In this document: positions 5,580 to 13,001 of the stretch, piece after piece
How the letters are laid out: the number at the start of each line of letters is the position of its first letter
Numbering within the stretch: position 1 is the stretch's first letter
Assembly (NCBI GenBank): GCA_947624665.1
Contig: CANQLK010000040.1
Span: forward strand, 1 to 13,001
From: Candidatus Gastranaerophilales bacterium
GTDB taxonomy: Bacteria; Cyanobacteriota; Vampirovibrionia; Gastranaerophilales; Gastranaerophilaceae
Direction of reading: 5' to 3'
Length of the DNA stretch: 13,001 nt
Notes under the pieces: model-generated
The model's input: the letters and a program-made list of their open reading frames with translations, nothing else
Database searches by the model: none
Told to the model about the DNA's origin: nothing
Made by a program: the position numbers and the translations under genes

Positions 5580-6570
5580 TGAAAATAAACCTTTAATTGC
5601 CTTTGTTGTTCCAACGGGAATTGGTGCGGCGACGGGTGGATTTGCAGGTGATGCTTCTTTAAAAGCAAAAATGTTTACAGAGAGTTTTAATGTTATTGTA
5701 AATCCTAATGTCGTTAATGCTGCTTGTTTCTCGGGAATTTCCGATAATATGCTTTATGTTGAAGGCAGTGCTTTATCTCAATTTATTAAAGGTAAACTTT
5801 TTTTATCCGTTTCGAAGAAAAGGAATAAAATAGGTATTATATTTGATAAAGGAATTTCGCAAGGTATAATAAATGTTCATATTAATACGATAAATGCGGT
5901 TAAAACCATATACGGAACGGATATTATAGGATATGAAGTAACCGAAAAACCATGCGGAGTTGAGTTCTTTAATTTGAAATCGGGAATTTCATCAGGCAGA
6001 GTTCAAAATAATAAAACGCTTTTGGAGGCAGGTGAAAAACTTAAATCAAGGGGTGCCGAAGCCATTGCTGTTGTTTGTAAATTTGATGAACCGCCCGAAG
6101 ATAATTATAAAGACGGAGAAGGTGTTGATATAGTAGGAGGTGTGGAAGCTGTTATTTCTCATTATTTATCAAGAGAATTACAAATGCCAGTTGTTCATTC
6201 TCCTGCTTTTGAGGATATTACAATCACAAAAGAAATTGTTGATGCCAAGGCTGCTGCGGAATATATTACTCCTACTTTTTTACCCTGTCTGTTGTTTGCA
6301 CTTGATTATGCACCGTTATTTTCTTTTCAAAACGGGAAAAATAATATTAGCAAAGATAAATTAAAAGCTTTAATTATGCCTTATAATTCTCTTGGAGCAT
6401 CTGTTGTTGCCGATGCTTTAAAAAATAATATAAAAGTTTTTGCCATTAAAGAAAATAAAACCGTATTAAACATTACAAAAGATGTTATAGGTCATAAAAA
6501 TGATATAATTGTTGCAGATACTTATGATGAATGCTATAAACTTTTAAAGGAAATGCAAAATGAAAAATAA
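5566..6570 (+). CDS. DUF3326 protein
   Basis: The N-terminus VVPTGIGAATGGFAGDA (about residues 14-30), then NPNVVN (46-51) and YVEGSAL (64-70), matches DUF3326, a family I know from Cyanobacteria, plant plastids and a few other bacteria. Later motifs GVDIVGGVEAVISHYL (about 186-201) and HSPAFED (211-217) also fit. Its biochemical role is unknown. The length of 334 aa is normal. AAAGG at 5552-5556 is 9 nt from ATG 5566 but only 3 nt from the in-frame ATG 5560, so I prefer 5566. The gene overlaps the end of the hydrolase gene, and its 3' end overlaps the pilin-like gene by 11 bp, so translation of the three is probably coupled. No signal peptide; cytoplasmic. Confidence 0.85.
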   Translation: MLNYDENKPLIAFVVPTGIGAATGGFAGDASLKAKMFTESFNVIVNPNVVNAACFSGISDNMLYVEGSALSQFIKGKLFLSVSKKRNKIGIIFDKGISQGIINVHINTINAVKTIYGTDIIGYEVTEKPCGVEFFNLKSGISSGRVQNNKTLLEAGEKLKSRGAEAIAVVCKFDEPPEDNYKDGEGVDIVGGVEAVISHYLSRELQMPVVHSPAFEDITITKEIVDAKAAAEYITPTFLPCLLFALDYAPLFSFQNGKNNISKDKLKALIMPYNSLGASVVADALKNNIKVFAIKENKTVLNITKDVIGHKNDIIVADTYDECYKLLKEMQNEK

Positions 6571-7624
6571 AAGAAAAGGTTTTACTTTAGCTGAGGTATT
6601 AATTTGTGTAGTAATTATAGGATTTATAATTACTATGTCTATGACCAGTTTAAAAATAATAAGAACTTCATATACCTCATTAACATATTTTGCATTTAAA
6701 AATATTCAGGATATGGTAGGAGAGTTATATTCAGGTTCCGTGCCTTTGGAAGATTTGCTTGACGAACACGATTCCAAAATTCATTATCCTGTTACGAAAT
6801 GTATTAAAAGTAATCCGAATGGAAGAGTTATTGTAAGCGTACTGGAATCTGATAATGAACACGGTGAAAATATGCAAGGGCTTCCTCTGTGTTCGGAAAG
6901 AGTCAATATAAGGAACAATCCTTCCAATATATTCTGTCATGCACTGGCTGCTATCGTTAATACTTCAGGTACGGTAAATTGCGATAATCTTCAATCCGTT
7001 GCATTTAATAACTCTAATCATGAACCTTATATCCCTAATTTAAATAAAGATATGCCCAATTTCAGAGCAACTAACGGTCAAATATATTATATCTCTCAAT
7101 GGGATTTTAACCCCGGTGTTTCCAATACATACGGTTACAGGCTGATTGCCGTTGATTTAAATTCTACCTCAAGACCTAATATCTACGACGAGGATGGAAT
7201 TAGTCAAAATGTTCCTGATATTGTTACTTTTATGGTTTTGGATAACGGAGAAGTCTTTCCTCTCGGAGTCGCTGCTGACAATGTTACCAATTCCGAAGGC
7301 AAGCGTTTTCAATATCTGACTTCTCAGGTAAAGGGATATTACTACAGTTATGATAAGGATAGAACCGATTCCGTTCCCAGTGAATGTACTAAGTGGGGTA
7401 CTTGTAATTTTGCGGTTGTTCCTTTAAAAAATGAAAGCGGTTCGAGCTTCTTCTCTTATCGTCAGGCTTATTGCACGGCTATCGGCAACCGAAATAACGA
7501 ATATGCAAATTATTGTGCAGGTATTGCTCCCAGCGAACTTTGTCCGCCTTCTTCCGCTGACCAAAGCTTTGATATGTGCAGAGTAGAAAATATTAAACCT
7601 ATGTTCAGATATAATTTCAAATAA
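6560..7624 (+). CDS. Type IV pilin-like / pseudopilin protein
   Basis: The short basic leader MKNKRKG is followed by FTLAEVLICVVIIGFIIT: a prepilin-peptidase site after G7, with glutamate at +5 of the mature protein (E12), then the hydrophobic N-terminal helix. Such proteins are inserted in the inner membrane, cleaved and N-methylated, then assembled into a type IV pilus or a type II secretion pseudopilus. At 354 aa it is much longer than a major pilin (about 150). The large extracytoplasmic part has ten cysteines (81, 111, 126, 141, 266, 272, 295, 309, 318, 330), an even number that suits disulfides. Residues about 198-214 (VDLNSTSRPNIYDEDG) look like a calcium-binding loop and resemble what I recall from related minor pilins. 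AAAGGA precedes the start. No assembly genes are nearby. Confidence 0.85.
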   Translation: MKNKRKGFTLAEVLICVVIIGFIITMSMTSLKIIRTSYTSLTYFAFKNIQDMVGELYSGSVPLEDLLDEHDSKIHYPVTKCIKSNPNGRVIVSVLESDNEHGENMQGLPLCSERVNIRNNPSNIFCHALAAIVNTSGTVNCDNLQSVAFNNSNHEPYIPNLNKDMPNFRATNGQIYYISQWDFNPGVSNTYGYRLIAVDLNSTSRPNIYDEDGISQNVPDIVTFMVLDNGEVFPLGVAADNVTNSEGKRFQYLTSQVKGYYYSYDKDRTDSVPSECTKWGTCNFAVVPLKNESGSSFFSYRQAYCTAIGNRNNEYANYCAGIAPSELCPPSSADQSFDMCRVENIKPMFRYNFK

Positions 7625-7645
7625 TTATTATTTAAGTTCTAACCA

Positions 7646-7687
7646 AAAGAAAAGGGGAAAACACAATTGTGTTTTCCCCTTTTCTTT
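7646..7687. terminator. Bidirectional intrinsic terminator, perfect 42-nt palindrome
   Basis: Two 21-base arms are exact reverse complements centred between 7666 and 7667, including AAAAGGGG against CCCCTTTT and ACACAATT against its complement. A-runs on the left and T-runs on the right give a U-tract in either direction. It lies 22 nt after the pilin-like gene and 16 nt before the ileS stop, so it ends both convergent units. Confidence 0.92.
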
Positions 7688-7702
7688 AATTTTGATTTCG
7701 TT

Positions 7703-10546
7703 TTAATCATTACCTGTTACAGCATTATAACAGTCATCACATATTGTTTCATAACCTGCGTGTGTACCAAGTGGTCTGTATTTCCAACAGCGTTCGCATT
7801 TTTCGCCTTCGGCTTTTGTTATATAAACGCTGTATCCTTCCTCTTTGTATTCATTCATAACATCATACGGCTTCTCGTCCGTTATATATGCCTGCGAAGT
7901 TATAAATATGTTACATAATTCTTTTTCGTATTTTATAAGCGTATTCTTATTGTCAGAAACTATATATACCGCTGTTTCAAGCGAGCTTCCTATTCTCTTT
8001 TCCGCTCTTAGAGGCTCTATCGCTTTTGTAACAATTTCACGAAGTTTAAGAATTTCACCAAATTCAGCTTCAAGTTCTGTATTATTCCATTGTGCATTTG
8101 TAACGGGCCAATCGGTTAAAAGTACGCTTTCTAATCCGTTGCGTTGGTTTTCAGGCATGTTCTGCCATATATCTTCTGCTTGGAATGGCATAACCGGTAC
8201 TAAAATTCTTGTTAAGACCTGTAGTATTTCATATAAAACGGTCTGACAAGCTCGTCTTGAAAGTGATTTTTTACCGCTTGTATATAGTCTGTCTTTTACA
8301 ATATCCAAATAGAATGAACTTAAATCGACTGCAGCAAAATTCTGAAGATATTGGAAATAACGGTAAAATTCATATTTTTCAAATGCATCCGTAACATTTT
8401 CTATTAAAATATTCAGTTTATGCAGTGCGAATTTATCAATATCTTTTAAATCATTATATTGAACATAATCTGCTTTCGGGTCGAAATCAAAGAGATTGCC
8501 TAGCAGAAATCTTGCGGTATTTCTTGTTTTCTTAAATATTTCAACAAGCTGACTTACAATGTTGTTTCCGATTTTTATATCATTTTTGTAATCGACGGAG
8601 GCAGCCCAAAGTCTTAAAATATCTGCGCCGTAATTTTTAATAATATCATCAGGTCTTATGTAGTTTCCAAGCGACTTAGACATTTTTCTTCCGTCCTCTC
8701 CGAATACAAATCCGTGAGTAAGAACCTGTTTATAAGGAGCATGTCCCGTTGTTGCGACGGAGGTCAAAAGTGAAGATTGGAACCAACCTCTATGCTGATC
8801 TGAGCCTTCTAAGTACATGTCAACGGGAGTATGACCTAATTCTTCCGAGCGTTTTTCAACAACCGCTCTCCAAGAAACACCCGAATCAAACCATACATCC
8901 ATTATATCTTTTTCTTTTACGAAATGATTTTTACCGCATTTTGGGCATACAAAACCTTTTGGTAAAAGTTCTTCCGCACTGTGATTTACCCAAGCATCAG
9001 AACTTTCTTTTTCATATATTTTTGCTACATTTTCAATTGTTTCATCAGTGCAGATAACTTCTCCGCAATCTTCGCAATAGAATATAGGAATAGGTACACC
9101 CCAAGCTCTTTGTCTTGAAATACACCAATCGGTTCTGTTTTCGACCATATTACCAATTCTGCTTTCTCCGCTTGCAGGTATAAATTTTGTGTTTTTGATT
9201 GCTTCCATTGCTTTATCACGGAATTTATCAACTTTTACGAACCATTGAGGTGTTGCTCTGTATATTACAGGATGCTTGCATCTCCAACAGTGAGGATAGC
9301 TGTGTACCAAATCCTGTTTCTTTAACAGTGCATTTTTTGCTTCAAGTTTTTGTATAACAATATCGTTGCCTTTATAATAAGGAACTCCGATTAAATCTTC
9401 GTCATCAAAGTTAAATTCAGGAACTTTTTGCCATTCTCCTTTTGAATCTAATGGCGAGAATGTAGGAATATTATATTTTTGACATACTTCCCAGTCTTCT
9501 AAACCGTGTCCGGGAGCTGTATGAACACATCCGGTACCTGCATCCAGAGTAACGTGGTCGCCTAAAATTATTCTGCTTTCACGATTATATAAAGGATGAT
9601 ATGCCTTCATATTCTCTAATTCATTACCATATAATGTTCCGATTGTTTTTATTTCGGTTTCGTTCCATTCAACATCTTTAACAAAGCTGTTTAATAGTTC
9701 CGAAGCTATTATATAGTTTTCATTTCGGTATTCGATAACGCTGTATTCAAGCCTTGCGTTTAGACATACAGCCAAATTTGAAGGAATTGTCCAAGGAGTT
9801 GTTGTCCATATAACAACGTACAAATCTTTATTATTACTGTTGTTTATTATCGAATATACTTTCTTTTTATCGTTTTCATCGAATTTGAAACGAACGTATA
9901 TACTGCAAGAAGTGTGATCGGCATATTCCACTTCTGCTTCAGCCAGTGCTGTTTCGCAGGAAGCACACCAATATACGGGTTTTAGCCCTTTTTCTATGTA
10001 ACCTTTCTTGTTCATTTCGCCGAAAACTCTAATTTGTTCGGCTTCATATTCCGGAGCTATCGTAAGATACGGATGCTGCCAGTCACCTAGAACTCCTAAC
10101 CTTCTAAATGCATTTTCTTGTCCTACAAGGCTTTTTTGAGCGTATTCTCTGCATAGCTTTCTAAGTTCGCCTTCACTACCGCTATGACGTCCGCCTTTAA
10201 GATTTTTAACTACGGCATTTTCTATGGGAAGTCCGTGTGCATCGTATCCGGGTACGTATGGGGCATAATACCCTCTTTGTGATTTATATTTATTTAAAAT
10301 ATCTTTTAATATTTTATTTAAAGCGGTTCCCACATGAATTTTATCCGAACTCAAATAAGGAGGCCCGTCGTGCAGTACGAAAGATTTTGATTTGTTTCTT
10401 TTAGCAAGCATTTTTTCATATATTTTGTTGTCTTCCCAAAATTTTAATGTGTTCGGTTCTTTTTGTGTAGCATTTGCACGCATTTCCAGTGTTGTTTTCG
10501 GTAAATTTATGCTGTCTTTATAATCTTTTTTTGTTGTTTCCGTCAT
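7703..10546 (-). CDS. ileS: Isoleucyl-tRNA synthetase
   Basis: Cytoplasmic enzyme that charges tRNA-Ile with isoleucine using ATP. At 947 aa (from ATG 10546) it has the full class Ia layout: DGPPY at 60-64, the HIGH-type site at 71-74, WTTTPWTIPSN (247-257) and HTAPGHGLEDW (342-352) of the editing domain, DWCISRQRAWG (473-483), GSDQHRGWF (581-589), KMSKS (621-625), and a C-terminal zinc finger with C917, C920, C936 and C939. The oddity is the HIGH motif, which reads HVGT: the last histidine, normally catalytic, is threonine (codon ACC, read at 10325-10327). AGGTGA lies 5 nt before ATG 10546, so the upstream in-frame GTG (10555) is not the start. The leader is too short for a T-box. Confidence 0.97.
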   Translation of the reverse strand: MTETTKKDYKDSINLPKTTLEMRANATQKEPNTLKFWEDNKIYEKMLAKRNKSKSFVLHDGPPYLSSDKIHVGTALNKILKDILNKYKSQRGYYAPYVPGYDAHGLPIENAVVKNLKGGRHSGSEGELRKLCREYAQKSLVGQENAFRRLGVLGDWQHPYLTIAPEYEAEQIRVFGEMNKKGYIEKGLKPVYWCASCETALAEAEVEYADHTSCSIYVRFKFDENDKKKVYSIINNSNNKDLYVVIWTTTPWTIPSNLAVCLNARLEYSVIEYRNENYIIASELLNSFVKDVEWNETEIKTIGTLYGNELENMKAYHPLYNRESRIILGDHVTLDAGTGCVHTAPGHGLEDWEVCQKYNIPTFSPLDSKGEWQKVPEFNFDDEDLIGVPYYKGNDIVIQKLEAKNALLKKQDLVHSYPHCWRCKHPVIYRATPQWFVKVDKFRDKAMEAIKNTKFIPASGESRIGNMVENRTDWCISRQRAWGVPIPIFYCEDCGEVICTDETIENVAKIYEKESSDAWVNHSAEELLPKGFVCPKCGKNHFVKEKDIMDVWFDSGVSWRAVVEKRSEELGHTPVDMYLEGSDQHRGWFQSSLLTSVATTGHAPYKQVLTHGFVFGEDGRKMSKSLGNYIRPDDIIKNYGADILRLWAASVDYKNDIKIGNNIVSQLVEIFKKTRNTARFLLGNLFDFDPKADYVQYNDLKDIDKFALHKLNILIENVTDAFEKYEFYRYFQYLQNFAAVDLSSFYLDIVKDRLYTSGKKSLSRRACQTVLYEILQVLTRILVPVMPFQAEDIWQNMPENQRNGLESVLLTDWPVTNAQWNNTELEAEFGEILKLREIVTKAIEPLRAEKRIGSSLETAVYIVSDNKNTLIKYEKELCNIFITSQAYITDEKPYDVMNEYKEEGYSVYITKAEGEKCERCWKYRPLGTHAGYETICDDCYNAVTGND

Positions 10547-10551
10547 AGTAA

Positions 10552-10557
10552 TCACCT
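10552..10557 (-). promoter_or_regulatory. Ribosome-binding site of ileS
   Basis: AGGTGA on the minus strand, 5 nt before ATG 10546. The GTG at 10553-10555 lies inside this site, which rules out a start there. Confidence 0.7.
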
Positions 10558-10576
10558 GTTTACTTATTTTTTCAAT

Positions 10577-10604
10577 ATTGTAATATAAAAAACTTTAATG
10601 TTAA
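10577..10604 (-). promoter_or_regulatory. Promoter of ileS
   Basis: On the minus strand, -35 TTAACA (10604-10599), a 16-nt spacer and -10 TACAAT (10582-10577), each one base from consensus. The predicted start near 10570 gives a leader of about 24 nt. The divergent acetyltransferase pair must use its own promoter in the same 130-bp gap; TATATT at 10625-10630 is a weak candidate. Confidence 0.55.
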
Positions 10605-10667
10605 AGTATTTATGGTATTTTTTGTATATTTACGCAACTTTATTTTTTTTGATTTTTATTCTCTTTG

Positions 10668-10673
10668 AAAGGG
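10668..10673 (+). promoter_or_regulatory. Ribosome-binding site of the first acetyltransferase gene
   Basis: AAAGGG is 6 nt before ATG 10680. The in-frame TTG at 10665 lies upstream of this site and is not a plausible start. Confidence 0.7.
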
Positions 10674-10679
10674 AATAAT

Positions 10680-11300
10680 ATGGCTGTTTCATCAATTTCT
10701 TTCGGAAAAAAAATACCGTTAATAAAATGTCATATAAAAGATAATGTTGCAAATAAATATATTCCCGCAACATTTTACGAAGTTGATTGTGAAGATATTA
10801 ATGAAATTGATGAAGTAAGAGATTCTTTAAAGGGATGGCAATTCAGTAAATCTATATCGCAAAACATGAGAACTGCATATATGATGAATAAATGTAATTC
10901 TTTGTTTACGGTTAATGATGAATATTTTTATGAACCCGAAACCGATGCTTTTTATGAAATGCGGATTGACGATGGTGAAATAGTCGGAATTTGTCAGGTT
11001 AGTAAACATCCTAAAGATTTACACATAGAATTTATTGAAAGTAAAGGTAATAAACAATATAAATATGTCGGACAAACAATGATTGCTGCTATAGGAAGAG
11101 TAGCCAAACATGAAAAATTAAAAAAAATTTATATTCCTATGCCTATTCCTTCCGCCATAGATTTTTATATTAATAAATGCGGGTTTGAACATTGTAATGA
11201 GGAAGGTATAGCTTTATATATGAAAACTTCCAAATCGAATGCCACAAAAATAAGAACCGAAGCTCGAGTCCGTCATCCGATTATAGATTTGATGGTGTAA
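10680..11300 (+). CDS. GNAT-like acetyltransferase with ISFGKK N-terminus (first of tandem pair)
   Basis: The protein is 206 aa from ATG 10680. It opens MAVSSISFGKK, the short motif shared with its neighbours. The C-terminal half has the GNAT layout: strand EIVGICQV, strand HIEFIESK, then YKYVGQTMIAAIG (about 127-139) at the place of the acetyl-CoA pyrophosphate loop (normally Q/R-x-x-G-x-G/A), strand IYIPMP, and helix AIDFYINKCGFE (about 159-170), matching the usual A-x-x-F-Y-x-x-x-G-F. The loop is degenerate, with one clear glycine, so catalysis is likely but not certain. The first 90 residues match nothing I know. It forms a pair with the next gene, 2 bp away, and is divergent from ileS. 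Substrate unknown. Confidence 0.75.
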   Translation: MAVSSISFGKKIPLIKCHIKDNVANKYIPATFYEVDCEDINEIDEVRDSLKGWQFSKSISQNMRTAYMMNKCNSLFTVNDEYFYEPETDAFYEMRIDDGEIVGICQVSKHPKDLHIEFIESKGNKQYKYVGQTMIAAIGRVAKHEKLKKIYIPMPIPSAIDFYINKCGFEHCNEEGIALYMKTSKSNATKIRTEARVRHPIIDLMV

Positions 11301-11302
11301 TT

Positions 11303-11890
11303 ATGTCTGATTTCTGTATTTCTTTCGGTAGTAAAATATCTGTAATGAAAAGTTGTATTATTAATACAAAAAAAGGTAAAAAAACGCCTGTTGTATTGTC
11401 TGAGTACGACTGTAGAGATTATCCCGAAGATATAACAAATTTTTTAAATTCTTGTCCGCCTATGATATATTCACGTTGTATTGCTTATGATATGCTCAGA
11501 AAAAGCTCTATGTTTAAATTTCCCTTCAATATATATGTTCTTGAGGATAATAAAAAAAATGTAGTAGGAATTTGTGAAACAAAAAAAATTAATAATGATA
11601 TAAACATAGAATATATAGAAACCAAACAAGACGGAAAATATAAGTATGCGGGACAAACCATGATTGCAATGGTCGCAAAAATGTTCTCTGATAAAAGCAC
11701 AGGGGATGTATACGTAAAATATCCTGCTGCTTCTACCGTAGATTTTTACAAGAAAAAATGCGGATTTAAACCCGTTTCAAAAGATAATGGCAGCGTAGCT
11801 TTAATAATGAAGAATTCAAAAATTTCAAAATTTATTAAAGAAGTTCGAAAAAATACCGGCTCTAAAATCATTGAGCTTGATACACAATGA
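11303..11890 (+). CDS. GNAT-like acetyltransferase with ISFGSK N-terminus (second of tandem pair)
   Basis: This 195-aa paralogue of the preceding gene shows the same order of elements: MSDFCISFGSK, a Y/D-C-rich segment (SEYDCRDYPEDI against EVDCEDINEI in the first copy), VVGICET, NIEYIETK, YKYAGQTMIAMVAK (113-126) at the acetyl-CoA loop position, and VDFYKKKCGF (146-155). The copies differ widely outside these blocks, so the duplication is old. It starts 2 nt after the first copy's stop, with GATGGTG about 6 nt upstream inside the end of that gene, so the pair is co-translated. The C-terminal tail is basic. Substrate unknown. Its end lies 1 nt from the end of the convergent accC. Confidence 0.75.
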   Translation: MSDFCISFGSKISVMKSCIINTKKGKKTPVVLSEYDCRDYPEDITNFLNSCPPMIYSRCIAYDMLRKSSMFKFPFNIYVLEDNKKNVVGICETKKINNDINIEYIETKQDGKYKYAGQTMIAMVAKMFSDKSTGDVYVKYPAASTVDFYKKKCGFKPVSKDNGSVALIMKNSKISKFIKEVRKNTGSKIIELDTQ

Positions 11891-11891
11891 T

Positions 11892-13001
11892 TTATGAATT
11901 TTTATTTTGTTTATAAGTATTCATAAACCCTGTATCAAAATTACCGCTTATAAATACTTCATCTTCAATAAGCTCCTGATAAAAAGGCAGCGTAGTCTTA
12001 ACACCTGTTATAACATATTCTTTTAAAGCTCTGTACATTCTTCTTCTTGCTTCTTCTCTTGTGGGCGCCCAACACATAAGCTTGCTTATTAAAGAATCAT
12101 AATAAGGCGGGATTCTGTAACCGGAGTATACGTGAGAATCGACTCTTACTCCAAAACCTCCCGGGGTTATATAACCGTTTATTTCACCGGGAGCGGGCAG
12201 AAAATTCCTTTCGGGGTCTTCTGCATTAATTCTGCACTCTATAGCATGCCCGAATAATTTAATATCTTCCTGTTTATAAGATAGTGGATTTCCCGCAGCA
12301 ATTTTTATTTGTTCTCTTACTATGTCAACATTGGAAATCATTTCAGAGATGCCGTGTTCAACCTGAAGTCTTGTATTCATTTCCATGAAATAGAAATTTT
12401 TATCTTTATCGAGCAGGAATTCAATGGTTCCCACGCCTTCATAATTAGCAGCTATAGCAGCACGAACGGCAGCTTCTCCGAGTTTTTTTCTGATTTCTTC
12501 ACTAACGGCAGGCGAAGGTGCTTCTTCCACTAATTTTTGATGTCTTCTTTGGATTGAGCAATCTCTTTCGCCCAAATGAATAACATTTCCGAATTTATCT
12601 GCAATAATTTGAACTTCAATGTGTCTTGGATTAACCAAATATTTTTCCATATAGACGTCGGGATTTCCGAAGAATTTTTCTGCTTCCTGCCTGCATAGAA
12701 TAATGGCTTGTTCAAGTTCTTCATCGGTATTAGCGACACGCATACCTTTTCCGCCACCGCCGGCTGTTGCTTTAACTATAACGGGGTATCCGAATTTTTT
12801 TGCCGATGATTTAGCTTCTTCAATATCGGTTATAATACCAGTTCCGGGGGTAATCGGAACTCCTTTTGATGCCATAGTTTTTCTTGCTGTAGCTTTATCA
12901 CCCATTAATTGCATTGATTCAGGCGAAGGGCCGATAAATTTTATATTATGTTCTCTGCAAACTTCGGCGAAATCTGCTCTTTCGGACATAAAGCCGTACC
13001 C
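11892..13001 (-). CDS. accC: Biotin carboxylase subunit of acetyl-CoA carboxylase, partial (5' end outside window)
   Basis: ATP-grasp enzyme that carboxylates biotin on AccB, the first half-reaction of acetyl-CoA carboxylase in fatty-acid synthesis. The frame stays open to the window edge: the bases before the apparent ATG (12987-12989) encode GYGF, part of the family's conserved PGYGFLSENADFA-type stretch. So that ATG is internal and about 75-80 N-terminal residues are missing. Visible motifs are KFIGPSPESMQLMGDK, the glycine-rich ATP loop KATAGGGGKGMR, EKYLVNPRHIEVQI, ERDCSIQRRHQKLVEEAPSP, EMNTRLQVEH and ECRINAEDP, all in normal order. The C-terminus ends at the expected place. accB would be expected just upstream, outside the window. 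Confidence 0.97.
   Translation of the reverse strand, partial: GYGFMSERADFAEVCREHNIKFIGPSPESMQLMGDKATARKTMASKGVPITPGTGIITDIEEAKSSAKKFGYPVIVKATAGGGGKGMRVANTDEELEQAIILCRQEAEKFFGNPDVYMEKYLVNPRHIEVQIIADKFGNVIHLGERDCSIQRRHQKLVEEAPSPAVSEEIRKKLGEAAVRAAIAANYEGVGTIEFLLDKDKNFYFMEMNTRLQVEHGISEMISNVDIVREQIKIAAGNPLSYKQEDIKLFGHAIECRINAEDPERNFLPAPGEINGYITPGGFGVRVDSHVYSGYRIPPYYDSLISKLMCWAPTREEARRRMYRALKEYVITGVKTTLPFYQELIEDEVFISGNFDTGFMNTYKQNKNS

Noticed and set aside
10556..10679. T-box riboswitch upstream of ileS
   Set aside because: The predicted leader is only about 24 nt and the whole gap about 130 nt. No specifier stem, T-box sequence or terminator is visible.
12987..12989. ATG as the start of accC
   Set aside because: The frame remains open to the window edge and encodes GYGF just before it, part of the conserved N-terminal block of biotin carboxylase, so this Met is internal.

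Overview
The window is AT-rich bacterial DNA, tightly packed, and reads best as a chromosomal segment of a non-photosynthetic relative of Cyanobacteria (Gastranaerophilales/'Melainabacteria', Vampirovibrionia). This is an inference from gene content. The left edge holds a secreted protein with an S-layer homology (SLH) domain of the kind found in cyanobacterial-type outer-membrane porins. There is also a DUF3326 protein (a family I associate with Cyanobacteria and plastid lineages) and a pilin-like protein. Several unrelated proteins carry a short N-terminal I-x-F-[KSG]-[SK]-[GK] motif that I associate with this gut lineage. No taxon can be proved without a search.

Layout. 1-2494, minus strand: a truncated SLH protein, a 107-aa protein with an INFKSG motif and its own well-formed promoter, and a 561-aa protein with a KFKSG motif and hydrophobic segments. 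2495-2789 is a very AT-rich divergent control region containing a bulged hairpin. 2790-3896, plus: a protein with an HNH-nuclease-like core whose two zinc-ligand pairs lie more than 200 residues apart. 3897-4114 is a non-coding gap with a 10-bp inverted repeat and, further on, an extended -10 promoter. 4115-7624, plus: a compact cluster of a BlaI-type repressor, an unknown 126-aa protein, a UPF0173 metallo-hydrolase, a DUF3326 protein and a pilin-like protein, with three of its four junctions overlapping. A perfect 42-nt palindrome (7646-7687) closes this cluster and the convergent ileS gene. 7703-10546, minus: ileS. 10680-11890, plus: two tandem paralogous GNAT-like acetyltransferases with ISFG motifs. 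11892-13001, minus: accC, running off the right edge.

How it fits together. ileS and accC are housekeeping genes (isoleucyl-tRNA charging and the first step of fatty-acid synthesis). The repressor cluster looks like one transcription unit, possibly with a second start before the hydrolase gene. The lineage-specific genes, those carrying the F-x-S/K-G/K motif, are scattered and have no assigned role. That shared N-terminal motif on otherwise unrelated proteins is the best candidate here for something undescribed. Next come the split HNH protein and the altered HIGH motif (HVGT) of the isoleucyl-tRNA synthetase. I see no tRNA, rRNA, CRISPR array, insertion sequence or prophage.
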